A stretch of 64,000 bases of DNA from CAYPPG01 sp964412555 (GTDB lineage Bacteria; Hinthialibacterota; Hinthialibacteria; Hinthialibacterales; Hinthialibacteraceae): positions 1 to 64,000 of the forward strand of contig CAYPPG010000008.1 of the NCBI GenBank assembly GCA_964412555.1, read 5' to 3'. Positions 53,014 through 63,282 of the stretch are shown piece after piece (position 1 is the first letter of the stretch; each line of letters opens with the position of its first letter). The notes beneath the pieces are model-generated. The model saw nothing but the letters and a program-made list of their open reading frames with translations. It was not told the DNA's origin and made no database searches. A program made the translations under genes and the position numbers.

Positions 53014-53490
53014 ATGCTTTCGGATGTGGAACGTAAAGAACTGGAACATGAGTTACAGCTATATCCGGCGAAAAAGAATGCCTGTATCGATGCGTTGAAA
53101 ATCGTTCAGCAACATCAGGGGTGGGTCAGTGATGAGTGTATCGATGATATTGCGGAGTATTTGGAAATGTCGCCGGATGAAGTGGATGGCACAGCGACGT
53201 TTTACAATCTGATCTATCGTAAACCGGTCGGGAAACATGTCATTTTACTGTGTGACTGCATCAGTTGCTGGATACTCGGATATGAGAATATCCTCGATCA
53301 TTTGGAAAAGATATTGGAAATTGACTTCGGTCAAACGACGAGTGACGGACTCTTTACTCTGCTTCCCGCTTCGTGTTTAGGCGTCTGTGAAACCGCACCG
53401 GCGATGATGGTGGGCGAAGAAGTATACATCAATCTAACGCCCGAAAAAATCGATAAAATTTTGGAGAACTATCGAAAGAATTCATTCTGA
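53014..53490 (+). CDS. nuoE: NADH-quinone oxidoreductase subunit E
   Basis: 158 residues, thioredoxin-like [2Fe-2S] protein (cluster N1a). Ligands are the C-x4-C pair in LLCDCISCWILG and C-x3-C in PASCLGVCETAPA. The helical N-terminal part shows NACIDALKIVQQHQGWVSDE and DEVDGTATFYNLIYRKPVGK. An extra Cys sits between the first two ligands. It partners with NuoF in the NADH-oxidising tip. AAAGGAAG precedes the ATG; its TGA overlaps the nuoF ATG by one base. Confidence 0.96.
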   Translation: MLSDVERKELEHELQLYPAKKNACIDALKIVQQHQGWVSDECIDDIAEYLEMSPDEVDGTATFYNLIYRKPVGKHVILLCDCISCWILGYENILDHLEKILEIDFGQTTSDGLFTLLPASCLGVCETAPAMMVGEEVYINLTPEKIDKILENYRKNSF

Positions 53491-54764
53491 TGGATAAACC
53501 GTTGACGCAAAACATACGGCCTGGAAGCGAACCGGTTTTTCTTGCCGAATACGAACAAGCCGGTGGCTATGAAGCCTTGCGGAAAGTGCTGAAAGAAATG
53601 TCTCCGCAGCAGGTCCAAGACGAAGTCACGAATTCCGATCTTCGCGGCCGTGGCGGCGCGGGATTTCCGACAGGGAAGAAGTGGAGTTTTCTTCCCATGG
53701 GGGAAGACGCTCCCCATCCCAAGTATTTGGTTATCAATGCCGACGAGATGGAACCGGGAACCTTTAAAGACCGCTATTTGATGGAAGGGGATCCGCATCA
53801 AATGATCGAAAGTTCAATCGTCAGCGCGTATGCATTAGAAGCCGATGCGATCTATATTTTCCTGCGTTGGGAATATCGCAACTGTGCAAACATTTTGGAA
53901 AAGGCGATTGGCGAAGCGTATGAAAAAGGCTATCTCGGGCAGAACATTTTGGAGAGCGGTTATAACGTGGAACTGTATTTACACATCAGCGCCGGACGGT
54001 ATATGTGCGGTGAAGAGACCGGATTGTTGAATGCCCTGGAAGGACGTGCCGCGCGTCCGCGCGCCAAACCGCCTTATCCTCAATTAAGCGGATTGTTCGG
54101 GAAACCGACGTTGGTGAACAATGTCGAAACGATATGCAGTGTGCATCATATTGCCGTAAGAGGGGCAGAGTGGTTCAAAAATTTGAGCCGCACCGAGGAC
54201 GGCGGTACAAAAATTTATGGAGCCAGCGGACGTGTGAAACATCCTGGAGTTTGGGAACTACCGATGGGAACGACGCTTGGAGAGATTTTGGAAGAACATG
54301 CCGGTGGGATGCTGGAGGAGCATCGTTTTCGAGGCGCATTGCCGGGGGGCGCATCGACCGACTTTTTAATAGAAGATCATTTCGATGTGCCGATGGATTT
54401 TACACATGTCATGCAGGCCGGCAGCCGGTTGGGGACGGGAACCGTCGTTGTATTGGATGACAAGACTTGTCCGGTAGGTTTTGTTCACAATTTACAGCGT
54501 TTTTTCGCCCATGAATCCTGCGGATGGTGCACGCCTTGTCGGGAAGGGCTGCCGTGGGGGGAAAAGATATTGTTGGCCCTCGAAAACGGAGAGGGGCAAA
54601 AGGAAGATTTGCAGAGATTGGAGACACTGACTCGATTTTTAGGGATGGGATATACCTTTTGCGCACTCGCGCCGGGGGCAATGGAACCATTGCAAAGTGC
54701 GCTCAAGTATTTTCGGGACGATTTCGTGAAACATATCGACGACAAGAAATGTCCGTGGAAATGA
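53490..54764 (+). CDS. nuoF: NADH-quinone oxidoreductase subunit F
   Basis: 424 residues. NADH/FMN-binding subunit: the Gly-rich loop SDLRGRGGAGFPTGKKWSF binds NADH, INADEMEPGTFKDRYL and YIFLRWEYRNCANILEKA line FMN, and ESCGWCTPCREG plus the later Cys in YTFCALAPGAMEP ligate cluster N3. It accepts electrons from NADH and passes them to NuoG. Coupled to nuoE by a one-base overlap. Confidence 0.97.
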   Translation: MDKPLTQNIRPGSEPVFLAEYEQAGGYEALRKVLKEMSPQQVQDEVTNSDLRGRGGAGFPTGKKWSFLPMGEDAPHPKYLVINADEMEPGTFKDRYLMEGDPHQMIESSIVSAYALEADAIYIFLRWEYRNCANILEKAIGEAYEKGYLGQNILESGYNVELYLHISAGRYMCGEETGLLNALEGRAARPRAKPPYPQLSGLFGKPTLVNNVETICSVHHIAVRGAEWFKNLSRTEDGGTKIYGASGRVKHPGVWELPMGTTLGEILEEHAGGMLEEHRFRGALPGGASTDFLIEDHFDVPMDFTHVMQAGSRLGTGTVVVLDDKTCPVGFVHNLQRFFAHESCGWCTPCREGLPWGEKILLALENGEGQKEDLQRLETLTRFLGMGYTFCALAPGAMEPLQSALKYFRDDFVKHIDDKKCPWK

Positions 54765-54779
54765 ATTTGGAGAAACATA

Positions 54780-57512
54780 GTGGTAACGATTTATATCGAT
54801 AATCAACCATATACAGTGAAAGAGGGAACCAACCTGTTGAATGCCTGTCTTTCTTTGGGATTCAATATTCCTTATTTTTGCTGGCATCCGGCGCTGGGTT
54901 CCGTGGGGGCGTGCCGGTTATGCGCTGTGAAACAATACAAGGATGAAAACGATAAGCAGGGAAAACTGGTGATGTCCTGCATGACGCCGGTGCAGGATAA
55001 TATGCACATTTCGATTGAAGAAAAGGAAGCCCGAGAATTTCGCAAGTGTGTCCTCGAATGGCTGATGATCAATCACCCTCATGACTGCCCGATTTGTGAC
55101 GAGGGGGGGGAATGCCATTTGCAGGATATGACTGTCATGACCGGGCACAATTATCGGGAATACCGGTTTCAGAAACGGACGTATCGCAATCAATATTTAG
55201 GGCCGTTCATCAATCATGAAATGAACCGCTGCATTCAATGTTTTCGCTGTGTTCGTTTTTACCGGGATTTCGCAGGGGGGGAGGATTTGCAATCCTTCGG
55301 ATGCCACGATCATCTCTACTTTGGCCGGCAAAAAGATGGAGTGCTGGAAAATTATTTCAGCGGGAATCTTGTCGAAGTATGCCCGACTGGGGTTTTTAGC
55401 GATAAAACGTTCAAAGAACACTATACAAGAAAATGGGATCTACAAAATGCCCCGTCGATTTGCACCCATTGTGGATTGGGATGTAATACGATCGTTGGCG
55501 AACGATACGGCACAGTACGCCGGATTCGTTCCCGCTACAATCACGAAGTCAACGGCTATTTTCTCTGTGACCGCGGCCGCTTCGGGTATGAATTTGTGAA
55601 CGATGAAAATCGGATTCTGTTTCCTACTATCCATGAGAATGAGAAGAAAAATACAAAGACAATTCAGAAAGATACTGCTTCGCAAATTTTTCGTGATCAT
55701 TGTGGAAAAGATCAGACAGTGATCGGGGTCGGTTCCCCCCGTGCATCATTGGAATCCAATTCTGCGTTGCAAACTCTTGTCGGGAAAGAGAATTTTTATG
55801 CTGGGATTTCCGAATCCCAGCATTCTGTGAACCTTCTTATCAAGGAGATACTCTCCAATACTCCTGCTTCTATCCCTTCGCTACAGGAGATCGAACAAGC
55901 AGATGCGGTGTTGATTTTGGGGGAAGATGTTATAAACACAGCTCCGATGATCGCTCTCTCTTTGCAGCAATCGGTGAAACAACAACCCATGGAGCAAAGC
56001 CGAAAGTTGGGGATTCCGGATTGGCATGCCAACGCCGTGGCGGAAGTGCTTCAGGAGGCAAAAGGACCGCTATTTATTGCATCACCTTATGGTACACCGT
56101 TGGATGAATTGGCTCAAAAAACATATTTGTGTTCTCCCGATGATATTGCCCGATTGGGATTCGCGATTGCTCACGTCTTGCATTCCGATGCTCCTAATCC
56201 CGAAAATTTAAATGAAGAGACATCTCAATTGGCCAATACCATTGCCGATGCTTTACAAAAAGCAAAACGGCCATTGGTTATTTCCGGCCCCTCGTTGGGC
56301 AATGCACCGATATTGCACGCCGCATCCAATATTGCCCTCTCTTTGTATCGTTCGAAAGAGAAGGGAGAGCTTTGTTTGACAGTTCCGGAATGCAACACGA
56401 TGGGATTGACACTGTTAGAAGAAAAAAACTTGGACGATGCGGTGCAACGCTGTGAAACCGGGAAGATTCATTCGCTGGCTGTTCTGGAAAATGATTTATA
56501 TCGAAGAATAGAAAAGTCAAAAGCGGATTCCCTATTTCAACACATATCTCATGTTGTTGCCATCGATCATATCGAAAATGCGACTACGGACAAAGCCGAC
56601 TTGACTTTACCCGCTGCCACATTTGCCGAAAGTACGGGAACGTATGTGAATAATGAAAGCCGTGCACAGCGTTTTTATTCTGTTAAACCTTCTGAACATG
56701 AAATACAAACTTCATGGCGTTGGATTCTGGATATCGGGATTGCCACAGCCCGGTTTCCCGAAAATCTATGGATAAATATCGATGAGCTCATTTCCGAATT
56801 GACAGAAGCCAATCCTATTTTTGAACCGATTTCTTCCATTGCACCAACAGCCGATTTTCGGATTACCGGACAATCCATCCCGCGGCAGTTGCATCGATAC
56901 AGCGGCCGTACGGCAATGGATGCTCATGATAACATTCATGAAATGCCGCCTGTAAGCGACACCGATTCCCCATTGGTTTATTCGATGGAAGGCTATAAAG
57001 GTCAACCACCTTCATCATTGATTTCAGAATTTTGGTCGCCGGGATGGAACTCCCCGCAAGCGATCAATAAATTTCAAATCGAAATCGACGGCCCGCTTCG
57101 AAATGATACGCCGGGGAAACGCTTGATCGTCAAAGACGGAACAAAAGAGCAGTCTTTTTACCAAACGATCCCTGATAGGTTTAAAAAGCGGGAACATGAA
57201 TGGTGGATGGTGCCGATATATCACATCTTCGGTTCGGAAGAACTCAGCCAACGAGCACCGGCTATCGCTGAGGTAAGTCCTAAACCATACCTTCTGATGA
57301 ACCAAGGAGAGGCAGAGAAGAATTCTTTGCAGCCAGACGATATTTTACAAATAACTGGAAATGATTGTACGCAGCGATTACCGCTGCTTATTCGAAACGA
57401 TGTGCCGGAAGGGATTTGTGTGATTCCTATGGGTTTAATGGAAATGCCTGGCAGTATACGGCCGCAATGGGTCACGATCAAAAAAACAGAGGATAAACAA
57501 AAGGAAACCTAA
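54780..57512 (+). CDS. nuoG: NADH-quinone oxidoreductase subunit G
   Basis: 910 residues starting at GTG with TTGGAGAAA about 8 bases upstream. The N-terminal ferredoxin-like [2Fe-2S] (YFCWHPALGSVGACRLCAVK) is followed by the His/Cys [4Fe-4S] region (HPHDCPICDEGGECHLQDMT) and a second one (MNRCIQCFRCVRFYRD). The molybdopterin-oxidoreductase-like C-terminal part, catalytically silent in complex I, has APSICTHCGLGCNTIVGERY. That last Cys motif (C-x2-C-x3-C) matches the N7-type site found in some bacteria. Length is normal for NuoG with the full C-terminal domain. Confidence 0.96.
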   Translation: MVTIYIDNQPYTVKEGTNLLNACLSLGFNIPYFCWHPALGSVGACRLCAVKQYKDENDKQGKLVMSCMTPVQDNMHISIEEKEAREFRKCVLEWLMINHPHDCPICDEGGECHLQDMTVMTGHNYREYRFQKRTYRNQYLGPFINHEMNRCIQCFRCVRFYRDFAGGEDLQSFGCHDHLYFGRQKDGVLENYFSGNLVEVCPTGVFSDKTFKEHYTRKWDLQNAPSICTHCGLGCNTIVGERYGTVRRIRSRYNHEVNGYFLCDRGRFGYEFVNDENRILFPTIHENEKKNTKTIQKDTASQIFRDHCGKDQTVIGVGSPRASLESNSALQTLVGKENFYAGISESQHSVNLLIKEILSNTPASIPSLQEIEQADAVLILGEDVINTAPMIALSLQQSVKQQPMEQSRKLGIPDWHANAVAEVLQEAKGPLFIASPYGTPLDELAQKTYLCSPDDIARLGFAIAHVLHSDAPNPENLNEETSQLANTIADALQKAKRPLVISGPSLGNAPILHAASNIALSLYRSKEKGELCLTVPECNTMGLTLLEEKNLDDAVQRCETGKIHSLAVLENDLYRRIEKSKADSLFQHISHVVAIDHIENATTDKADLTLPAATFAESTGTYVNNESRAQRFYSVKPSEHEIQTSWRWILDIGIATARFPENLWINIDELISELTEANPIFEPISSIAPTADFRITGQSIPRQLHRYSGRTAMDAHDNIHEMPPVSDTDSPLVYSMEGYKGQPPSSLISEFWSPGWNSPQAINKFQIEIDGPLRNDTPGKRLIVKDGTKEQSFYQTIPDRFKKREHEWWMVPIYHIFGSEELSQRAPAIAEVSPKPYLLMNQGEAEKNSLQPDDILQITGNDCTQRLPLLIRNDVPEGICVIPMGLMEMPGSIRPQWVTIKKTEDKQKET

Positions 57513-57518
57513 TTTCCT

Positions 57519-58472
57519 ATGGATCTATTCACATTGTTCAACATTATCGGTGTACTCACAGTGGCGCTGACCATTCCCGCCGGCTTGATCTGGTTGGAAA
57601 GGCGCATGCTGGGATTGTGGCAGGATCGCCTCGGTCCCAATCGAGTGGGACCCTTCGGGATTCTGCAGGTGGTCGCCGATATGATCAAAATCTTTTTCAA
57701 AGAAGATTGGGTGCCGCCATTTGCGGACAAAATGGTGTTCATTCTCGCTCCGGCTGTTGTGGTAGCGACAACATTGTTTACCTTTGCCGTCATTCCGTTT
57801 TCTCCCGATTTTCATGTGATCGCCAACATGAACGTCGGCTTGTTATTTTTCCTGGCGATGGCTTCTTTGAGCGCCTACAGCGTCGTGCTGGCCGGGTGGT
57901 CGTCCAACAGCAAGTACTCTTTGTTCGGCGCTTTGCGCAGTGCCGCTCAGCTGCTCAGTTATGAAGTGTTCATGGGATTATCCCTGATGGGTGTAGTGAT
58001 GATGGCCGGATCGTTCAATTTGATGGAAATCGTTGAAGCACAGCGCGGCATGTGGTTCTGTATTCCGCAATGTTTAGGATTGATCATCTTTCTCATCGCC
58101 GGTGTGGCGGAAACCCATCGATTGCCGTTCGATCTGCCCGAAGCGGAAAGCGAATTGGTAGCGGGATACCATTCGGAATATTCCAGCATGAAATTCGGGA
58201 TGTTTTTTGTCGGCGAGTATATCGGAATCGCCATTATCTCCTCACTGGTGGTAACGTTATTTTTCGGTGGCTGGCTGGGGCCGGTCTTGCCGCCGGTTGT
58301 GTGGTTTTTTCTAAAAACGGCGGTTTTTATGGTCGGTTTCATTTTGCTCAGAGCCTCGTTGCCCCGGCCACGGTATGATCAACTGATGGGATACAGTTGG
58401 AAAGTGTTGCTCGAACTTTCATTGTTGAATCTTGTCATTACCGGTGCATGTTTGTTGGCGGTGAAGCAGTAG
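57519..58472 (+). CDS. nuoH: NADH-quinone oxidoreductase subunit H
   Basis: 317 residues with eight membrane helices. Contains WLERRMLGLWQDRLGPNRVG, LLSYEVFMGLSLMGVVMM, and the acidic quinone-channel loop ETHRLPFDLPEAESELVAGY with GYHSEYSSMKFGMFFVGEY. It forms the quinone tunnel linking peripheral and membrane arms. AAAGGAAAC lies about 10 bases upstream of the ATG; 6 bases separate it from nuoG. Confidence 0.97.
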   Translation: MDLFTLFNIIGVLTVALTIPAGLIWLERRMLGLWQDRLGPNRVGPFGILQVVADMIKIFFKEDWVPPFADKMVFILAPAVVVATTLFTFAVIPFSPDFHVIANMNVGLLFFLAMASLSAYSVVLAGWSSNSKYSLFGALRSAAQLLSYEVFMGLSLMGVVMMAGSFNLMEIVEAQRGMWFCIPQCLGLIIFLIAGVAETHRLPFDLPEAESELVAGYHSEYSSMKFGMFFVGEYIGIAIISSLVVTLFFGGWLGPVLPPVVWFFLKTAVFMVGFILLRASLPRPRYDQLMGYSWKVLLELSLLNLVITGACLLAVKQ

Positions 58473-58483
58473 AAGAGGTTTGT

Positions 58484-58999
58484 ATGATCAGTATTTTGAA
58501 AACAATTTGGAAAGTGTTGAAACACACGGTCCACAAACGGGAGACGGTAGAGTATCCCGAAAAGACCGCCTATATTCCGCCGCGCTGGCGGGGGCGGATC
58601 ATCCTCGCGCGGGATCCGGACGGGGAGGAGCGCTGTGTTGCGTGTTATCTTTGTTCCGCTGTCTGTCCCGTCGACTGCATCGCGCTGCAAGCCACCGAAG
58701 ATGAAGGCGAGCGGCGATATCCGGAATTTTTCCGAATCAACTTTTCACGCTGTATCTTCTGCGGATTGTGTGAAGAAGCATGCCCGACCTACGCGATTCA
58801 ATTGACGCCGGATTTTGAAATGTGCGAATATGACCGTCAACATTTGGTTTATGAAAAAGAGGATTTGTTGATCAGCGGGCCGGGGAAATATCCGGAGTAT
58901 AACTTTTATCGAATTGCCGGACTTTCATTGCCCGGTAAAGACAAAGGCGAAGCGGAAAATGAGGCAGAGCCTTTGGATGTTCACGGTTTAATGCCTTAA
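58484..58999 (+). CDS. nuoI: NADH-quinone oxidoreductase subunit I
   Basis: 171 residues. Two [4Fe-4S] ferredoxin motifs: CVACYLCSAVCPVDCIAL and CIFCGLCEEACPTYAI, binding clusters N6a and N6b that deliver electrons to NuoB. The start was chosen at AGAGGTTTGT before MISILKTIWKVL, 11 bases after nuoH; the longer open frame upstream runs through nuoH. The acidic C-terminal tail is short. Confidence 0.97.
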   Translation: MISILKTIWKVLKHTVHKRETVEYPEKTAYIPPRWRGRIILARDPDGEERCVACYLCSAVCPVDCIALQATEDEGERRYPEFFRINFSRCIFCGLCEEACPTYAIQLTPDFEMCEYDRQHLVYEKEDLLISGPGKYPEYNFYRIAGLSLPGKDKGEAENEAEPLDVHGLMP

Positions 59000-59032
59000 T
59001 CGCTTCTTTGTATGGAAAGGCAGAGATTCATT

Positions 59033-59539
59033 ATGATGATTTTATTTTATATCGCAGCGGCGGTGACGGTAGTTTCCACATTCATTGCCATACAAAGCTG
59101 CAACGCCATCCATGCATTGCTCTATCTGGTCGTTTCCTTGCTCTCGACCGCCTTGATTTTTTTCATTTATGGAGCGGCCTTTGCAGCAGCCTTGGAAGTG
59201 ATCATTTATGCCGGCGCCATCATGGTTCTGTTTATCTTTGTCATCATGATGTTGAACCGGGGCAGGGAAGCGGTTTATCAGGAATGCGAATGGCTGCAAC
59301 CGCGGACGTGGATCGGGCCATCCATTTTGTCTGGAATCTTATTGCTTGAGTTGATTTATCTGCTCTCGCTTTCACCTTCCGAAGAAAAAACGTTGACTCC
59401 CATTGGAGCCGCTGAAGTGGGAGCCGCTTTGTACGGTCCCTATCTGTTAGGGGTTGAACTGGCCGGCATTCTATTGCTTGCCGGATTGGTCGGCGCATAT
59501 CACTTGGGCAGAAGAGAAGAGGAAGAAAAAGGATATTGA
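59033..59539 (+). CDS. nuoJ: NADH-quinone oxidoreductase subunit J
   Basis: About 168 residues, five membrane helices. The signature is AALEVIIYAGAIMVLFIFVI, with the Glu-containing pi-bulge helix 3 that controls proton-channel gating. An ATG seven codons upstream at 59012 is possible; the AAGG-rich ribosome site could serve either. The stop overlaps the nuoK start by one base. Confidence 0.94.
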   Translation: MMILFYIAAAVTVVSTFIAIQSCNAIHALLYLVVSLLSTALIFFIYGAAFAAALEVIIYAGAIMVLFIFVIMMLNRGREAVYQECEWLQPRTWIGPSILSGILLLELIYLLSLSPSEEKTLTPIGAAEVGAALYGPYLLGVELAGILLLAGLVGAYHLGRREEEEKGY

Positions 59540-59850
59540 TGATGAACACGATTCCGATGGAGCATGGTTTACTTCTTGCCGCAATCGTCTTTTCCCTGGG
59601 ATTGCTTTGTGTATTGCTGCGGCGCAATTTGCTCTTCATGTTGCTGGGAGTGGAAATCATGCTCAATGCTTCGGGATTGGCCTATATCGTGGCCGGCAGT
59701 TATTGGGGACAGGTCGACGGACAGATTATGTTTCTGTTCATTCTTGCTATGTCTGCCGCGGAAGTGGCCGTCGGATTGGCGCTTGTGTTGCAAGTGCATC
59801 ACCGCTTCAAAACCTTGGACGCCGACCGGCTGGATGAAATGAGAGGATAA
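59539..59850 (+). CDS. nuoK: NADH-quinone oxidoreductase subunit K
   Basis: 103 residues with three membrane helices. It shows LGVEIMLNASGLAYIV and MFLFILAMSAAEVAVGLAL, with the two membrane Glu residues conserved in NuoK/MrpC-like proton channels. GAGGAAGAAAAAGG lies upstream. Either of two adjacent ATGs could be used; the first overlaps the nuoJ TGA. Confidence 0.95.
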   Translation: MMNTIPMEHGLLLAAIVFSLGLLCVLLRRNLLFMLLGVEIMLNASGLAYIVAGSYWGQVDGQIMFLFILAMSAAEVAVGLALVLQVHHRFKTLDADRLDEMRG

Positions 59851-59854
59851 AACA

Positions 59855-61744
59855 ATGTTTTTGCTTTGGCTGATTCCGGGAATCCCATTGTTTGCATTCC
59901 TTCTTCTGGCGGTTGCCGGAGGAAAAATGCAAAGGAATGTCATCGGTGCGACAAGCGTCGCTTCAGCGGGATTCTCTGCGTTCTTTGCGATTCTGATTGG
60001 CTTGACGTTTTCCTTGTATCCGCCGGAAGAGGGAGTCTACAGCCAAATCTTATGGACATGGTTTACGGTAGGTGAATTTTCTCCGAAAATCATGCTTCAT
60101 CTCGATGCCCTTTCCGTCGTCATGTCCGTTGTCATCACCGTTGTCGCATTTCTGATTTTTCTGTATGCGTCGAAATATATGGAGGAAGACGAGGGATACC
60201 GCCGATTTTTTGCTTATATGAACTTATTCCTGGCTTCGATGTTGATTCTCATCTTGGCAGGCGATTTATTGTTACTTTATCTCGGCTGGGAAGGGGTAGG
60301 CTTGTGCAGTTACTTGCTGATCGGGCATTGGTACCGGCAATCGGAAAACGGCGCTGCCGCCCGCAAAGCGTTTCTTGTAACCCGAATCGGCGATACCGCG
60401 ATGGTTATCGGTCTGTTTCTATTCGCATTCAGTTTTGAGACATTGCATATCCAAACTGTTTTGTCGGAAGCACAAGCCTTGTGGGGCATCTCATCCTCTC
60501 TCGCCGTTGCCGCTGCGATTCTGATGCTGATCGGGGCGCTGGGGAAATCCGCTCAACTGCCGCTGCAAGTCTGGCTTCCCGATGCCATGGCCGGTCCGAC
60601 GCCCGTCAGCGCCTTGATCCATGCCGCAACCATGGTTACCGCCGGTGTCTATCTCATCGCCCGCTTGCATCCCTTGTTCCTGCTGGCTCCATCGGTGTTG
60701 ACGGCCGTAGCGGTGATTGGGATGTTGACGTTACTAATTGCCGGATGCAGTGCATTGACGCAGAGCGATCTCAAGCGCTGCCTCGCCTATTCCACCATCA
60801 GCCAGATCGGTTATATGTTTCTCGCCTTGGGCGTAAGCGCCTGGTCGGCGGCCATTTTTCATTTTATGACGCATGCGTTTTTCAAGGCGTTGCTATTCTT
60901 GGCCGCCGGTGTTGTCATTCATGCTACGCATGAAAACAATATGTTCAATATGGGGGGATTGAGACGCAAACTGCCTGTTGTGTATTGGACTTTCCTGATC
61001 GGCGCTTCGGCTCTGGCTGCTTTTCCGTTGGTGACCGCCGGTTTTTATAGTAAGGATTTGATCCTATGGCAGGCGTATTCTTTGCCTAGTGGTTCGGTTT
61101 GGTTGTGGTTGGGGGGGTATGTGGGGGCGCTTGTTACTTCTCTTTACTCCTATCGTATGGTTTTCCTTGTCTTTTGGGGACAAGAGAAAACAGAAATAAC
61201 TCCTAGTCCTGTTGATATATCCCTTCGTATTCCTTTGATCGTATTGGCAGTATTCTCCATTTTTAGCGGTTTTGTGGAGTTGCCGCAAACGCTGGGCGGT
61301 TTTCACAGTTTTTCTCGATTCGTCAGGAATGTATTTCCGCACCAAGAGGCTGCTCATGCCGCGTTGAGTATGGAAATAGTGATTCAGGGATTGGGGATTT
61401 TGATTACTCTTCTTGGATTGGTTGTAGCCTATTGGATGTATGCCTTACCGGCGAAACCCGCTGAATTCGCTCCCCGTTCCCCGATGCTAAGGCACATCCA
61501 TCGTATCTGGAATCTCGGCTGGGGATTCGACTATATGTATACGATTCTATTCGTGCAACCTTTCCGCTGGTTGGCGCACGCCAATCGGGGGGATCTCGTC
61601 GACCAAATCCCTCACGCGATTGCTTGGAGCAATCTGGCTTTGCACGAATCGTTGAAACTCACACAGAACGGCAGGCTCCGGTATTATGCGATGTGGATTG
61701 CCGCTGGAGTCGTTCTCTGTATCGTGGTTGGAGTATTCTTATGA
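59855..61744 (+). CDS. nuoL: NADH-quinone oxidoreductase subunit L
   Basis: 629 residues, about sixteen membrane helices, the distal antiporter-like proton pump. The proton-translocation core shows LYLGWEGVGLCSYLLIGHWY, LGKSAQLPLQVWLPDAMAGP, THAFFKALLFLAAGVVIH and SDLKRCLAYSTISQIGYMF, including the channel Glu and Lys residues. The C-terminal lateral helix ends the protein. Its TGA overlaps the nuoM ATG by ATGA. Confidence 0.97.
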   Translation: MFLLWLIPGIPLFAFLLLAVAGGKMQRNVIGATSVASAGFSAFFAILIGLTFSLYPPEEGVYSQILWTWFTVGEFSPKIMLHLDALSVVMSVVITVVAFLIFLYASKYMEEDEGYRRFFAYMNLFLASMLILILAGDLLLLYLGWEGVGLCSYLLIGHWYRQSENGAAARKAFLVTRIGDTAMVIGLFLFAFSFETLHIQTVLSEAQALWGISSSLAVAAAILMLIGALGKSAQLPLQVWLPDAMAGPTPVSALIHAATMVTAGVYLIARLHPLFLLAPSVLTAVAVIGMLTLLIAGCSALTQSDLKRCLAYSTISQIGYMFLALGVSAWSAAIFHFMTHAFFKALLFLAAGVVIHATHENNMFNMGGLRRKLPVVYWTFLIGASALAAFPLVTAGFYSKDLILWQAYSLPSGSVWLWLGGYVGALVTSLYSYRMVFLVFWGQEKTEITPSPVDISLRIPLIVLAVFSIFSGFVELPQTLGGFHSFSRFVRNVFPHQEAAHAALSMEIVIQGLGILITLLGLVVAYWMYALPAKPAEFAPRSPMLRHIHRIWNLGWGFDYMYTILFVQPFRWLAHANRGDLVDQIPHAIAWSNLALHESLKLTQNGRLRYYAMWIAAGVVLCIVVGVFL

Positions 61745-63282
61745 TTTTATTCTGGCTCATTGCCATATTGATCCTTGGAGGAATCCTGGCCGCCCTAGCG
61801 GCAAGGATCGACACCATGGGGTCTCGGTATGTTTCTCTGGCGGCGTTGGGGATCGATGCGGTGTTGGTTCTTGTTTTATGGATTCAATATTCGGGACACA
61901 TGTCTCTTGTTTCAAACGATTCATGGATGCTCGAGTACAGCCAGCCTTGGATCCCCCAACTGGGTATCGATCTCTATTTGGCTTTGGACGGACTCAGTTT
62001 GATCTTGATTGCGCTGACTGTTTTTCTAGGAATTATCTCGGTCTTGGCATCCTGGACCGAGATTCAAGAGCGAGTCGGTTTTTTCCATTTCAATCTACTT
62101 TGGATTCTTGCTGGAATCATCGGAGTTTTCCTGGCGTTGGATTTGTTCCTCTTTTACTTTTTCTGGGAACTGATGCTTGTCCCGATGTACTTCTTGATTG
62201 CCATATGGGGACATGAAAACCGATATTACGCGGCGGTCAAATTTTTCATTTTTACGCAATTCAGCGGATTGCTTTTGTTGTTCGCCATTCTCGCTCTCTA
62301 TTTCATCCATGGCAACAATACGGGTACTTACACCTTTCAGTATCAGGAACTATTGAAAGCCAATTTATCACCGGTTGCGGCAGGTTGGATCATGGGGGGA
62401 TTTCTCTCCGCGTTTTTGGTAAAACTCCCCGCGTTTCCGGTCCATACTTGGCTGCCGGACGCGCACACACAAGCACCCACTGCCGGAAGCGTTATTCTTG
62501 CCGGACTTCTTTTAAAAACCGGCGCATATGGATTGTTGCGATTCGTCATTCCGATGTTTCCGGATGCGGTGAATGAATATTCTTGGATTCTGATGCTTTT
62601 AGGAGTGCTCGGAATTCTTTACGGCGCAGTATTGGCCTATGCCCAAACGGATTTGAAACGGCTGGTAGCCTATACCAGCTTCAGTCATATGGGTTTTGTC
62701 CTCCTGGGAGTCTTTGCCTTGAATCAATACGCTCTGCAAGGGACGGTACTGCAAATCGTTTGTCATGGGATCAGCACCGGCGCGTTGTTTATCCTGGCCG
62801 GCGCTTTACAGGAGCGGTACCACACGAGAAATATGATGTATATGGGTGGATTTTGGAGGGATTTACCCCGCTTCGGTTCGATGGCGATGTTTTTTGCCAT
62901 GGCGTCACTCGGATTACCCGGTCTCGGGAATTTCATCGGTGAATTTCTCATTTTACTGGGAGTGTATCATGTAAATCTAAGCATGACGGTTTTTGCGGCA
63001 TTGGGATTGATTCTGGCTCCGATTTATGCGCTTTGGATGGTTCAATGTGTGTTTCACGGCGCACCGGTCAAACTTGACAATGAACAAAAAGATTTGGTAT
63101 TCCATGAATGGATCATCTTTGCGAGTTTAGCCTTTATTATCGTTTGGCTTGGAGTCTACCCCCAATGGCTTCTGAATCTCGCGAATCCTGCGATTGAACT
63201 GTTGACATCCGTATCTGACTTGTCGTTGTTCTCTTTACTTAAAACGGTTGCCTCAACGATGATGCAAGGAGGTTTTTCGTGA
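61741..63282 (+). CDS. nuoM: NADH-quinone oxidoreductase subunit M
   Basis: 513 residues, about fourteen membrane helices, antiporter-like proton pump. Recognised by LDLFLFYFFWELMLVPMYFL with the channel Glu, KLPAFPVHTWLPDAHTQAPT, LKRLVAYTSFSHMGFVLLGV and GLPGLGNFIGEFLILLGVYH. The start is the ATG overlapping the nuoL stop; the longer open frame upstream is only nuoL shadow. Its TGA overlaps the nuoN start. Confidence 0.97.
   Translation: MILFWLIAILILGGILAALAARIDTMGSRYVSLAALGIDAVLVLVLWIQYSGHMSLVSNDSWMLEYSQPWIPQLGIDLYLALDGLSLILIALTVFLGIISVLASWTEIQERVGFFHFNLLWILAGIIGVFLALDLFLFYFFWELMLVPMYFLIAIWGHENRYYAAVKFFIFTQFSGLLLLFAILALYFIHGNNTGTYTFQYQELLKANLSPVAAGWIMGGFLSAFLVKLPAFPVHTWLPDAHTQAPTAGSVILAGLLLKTGAYGLLRFVIPMFPDAVNEYSWILMLLGVLGILYGAVLAYAQTDLKRLVAYTSFSHMGFVLLGVFALNQYALQGTVLQIVCHGISTGALFILAGALQERYHTRNMMYMGGFWRDLPRFGSMAMFFAMASLGLPGLGNFIGEFLILLGVYHVNLSMTVFAALGLILAPIYALWMVQCVFHGAPVKLDNEQKDLVFHEWIIFASLAFIIVWLGVYPQWLLNLANPAIELLTSVSDLSLFSLLKTVASTMMQGGFS

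Noticed and set aside
61624..61740. Upstream extension of nuoM by 39 codons
   Set aside because: It lies entirely inside the nuoL reading region; the ATGA overlap start fits the family N-terminus.
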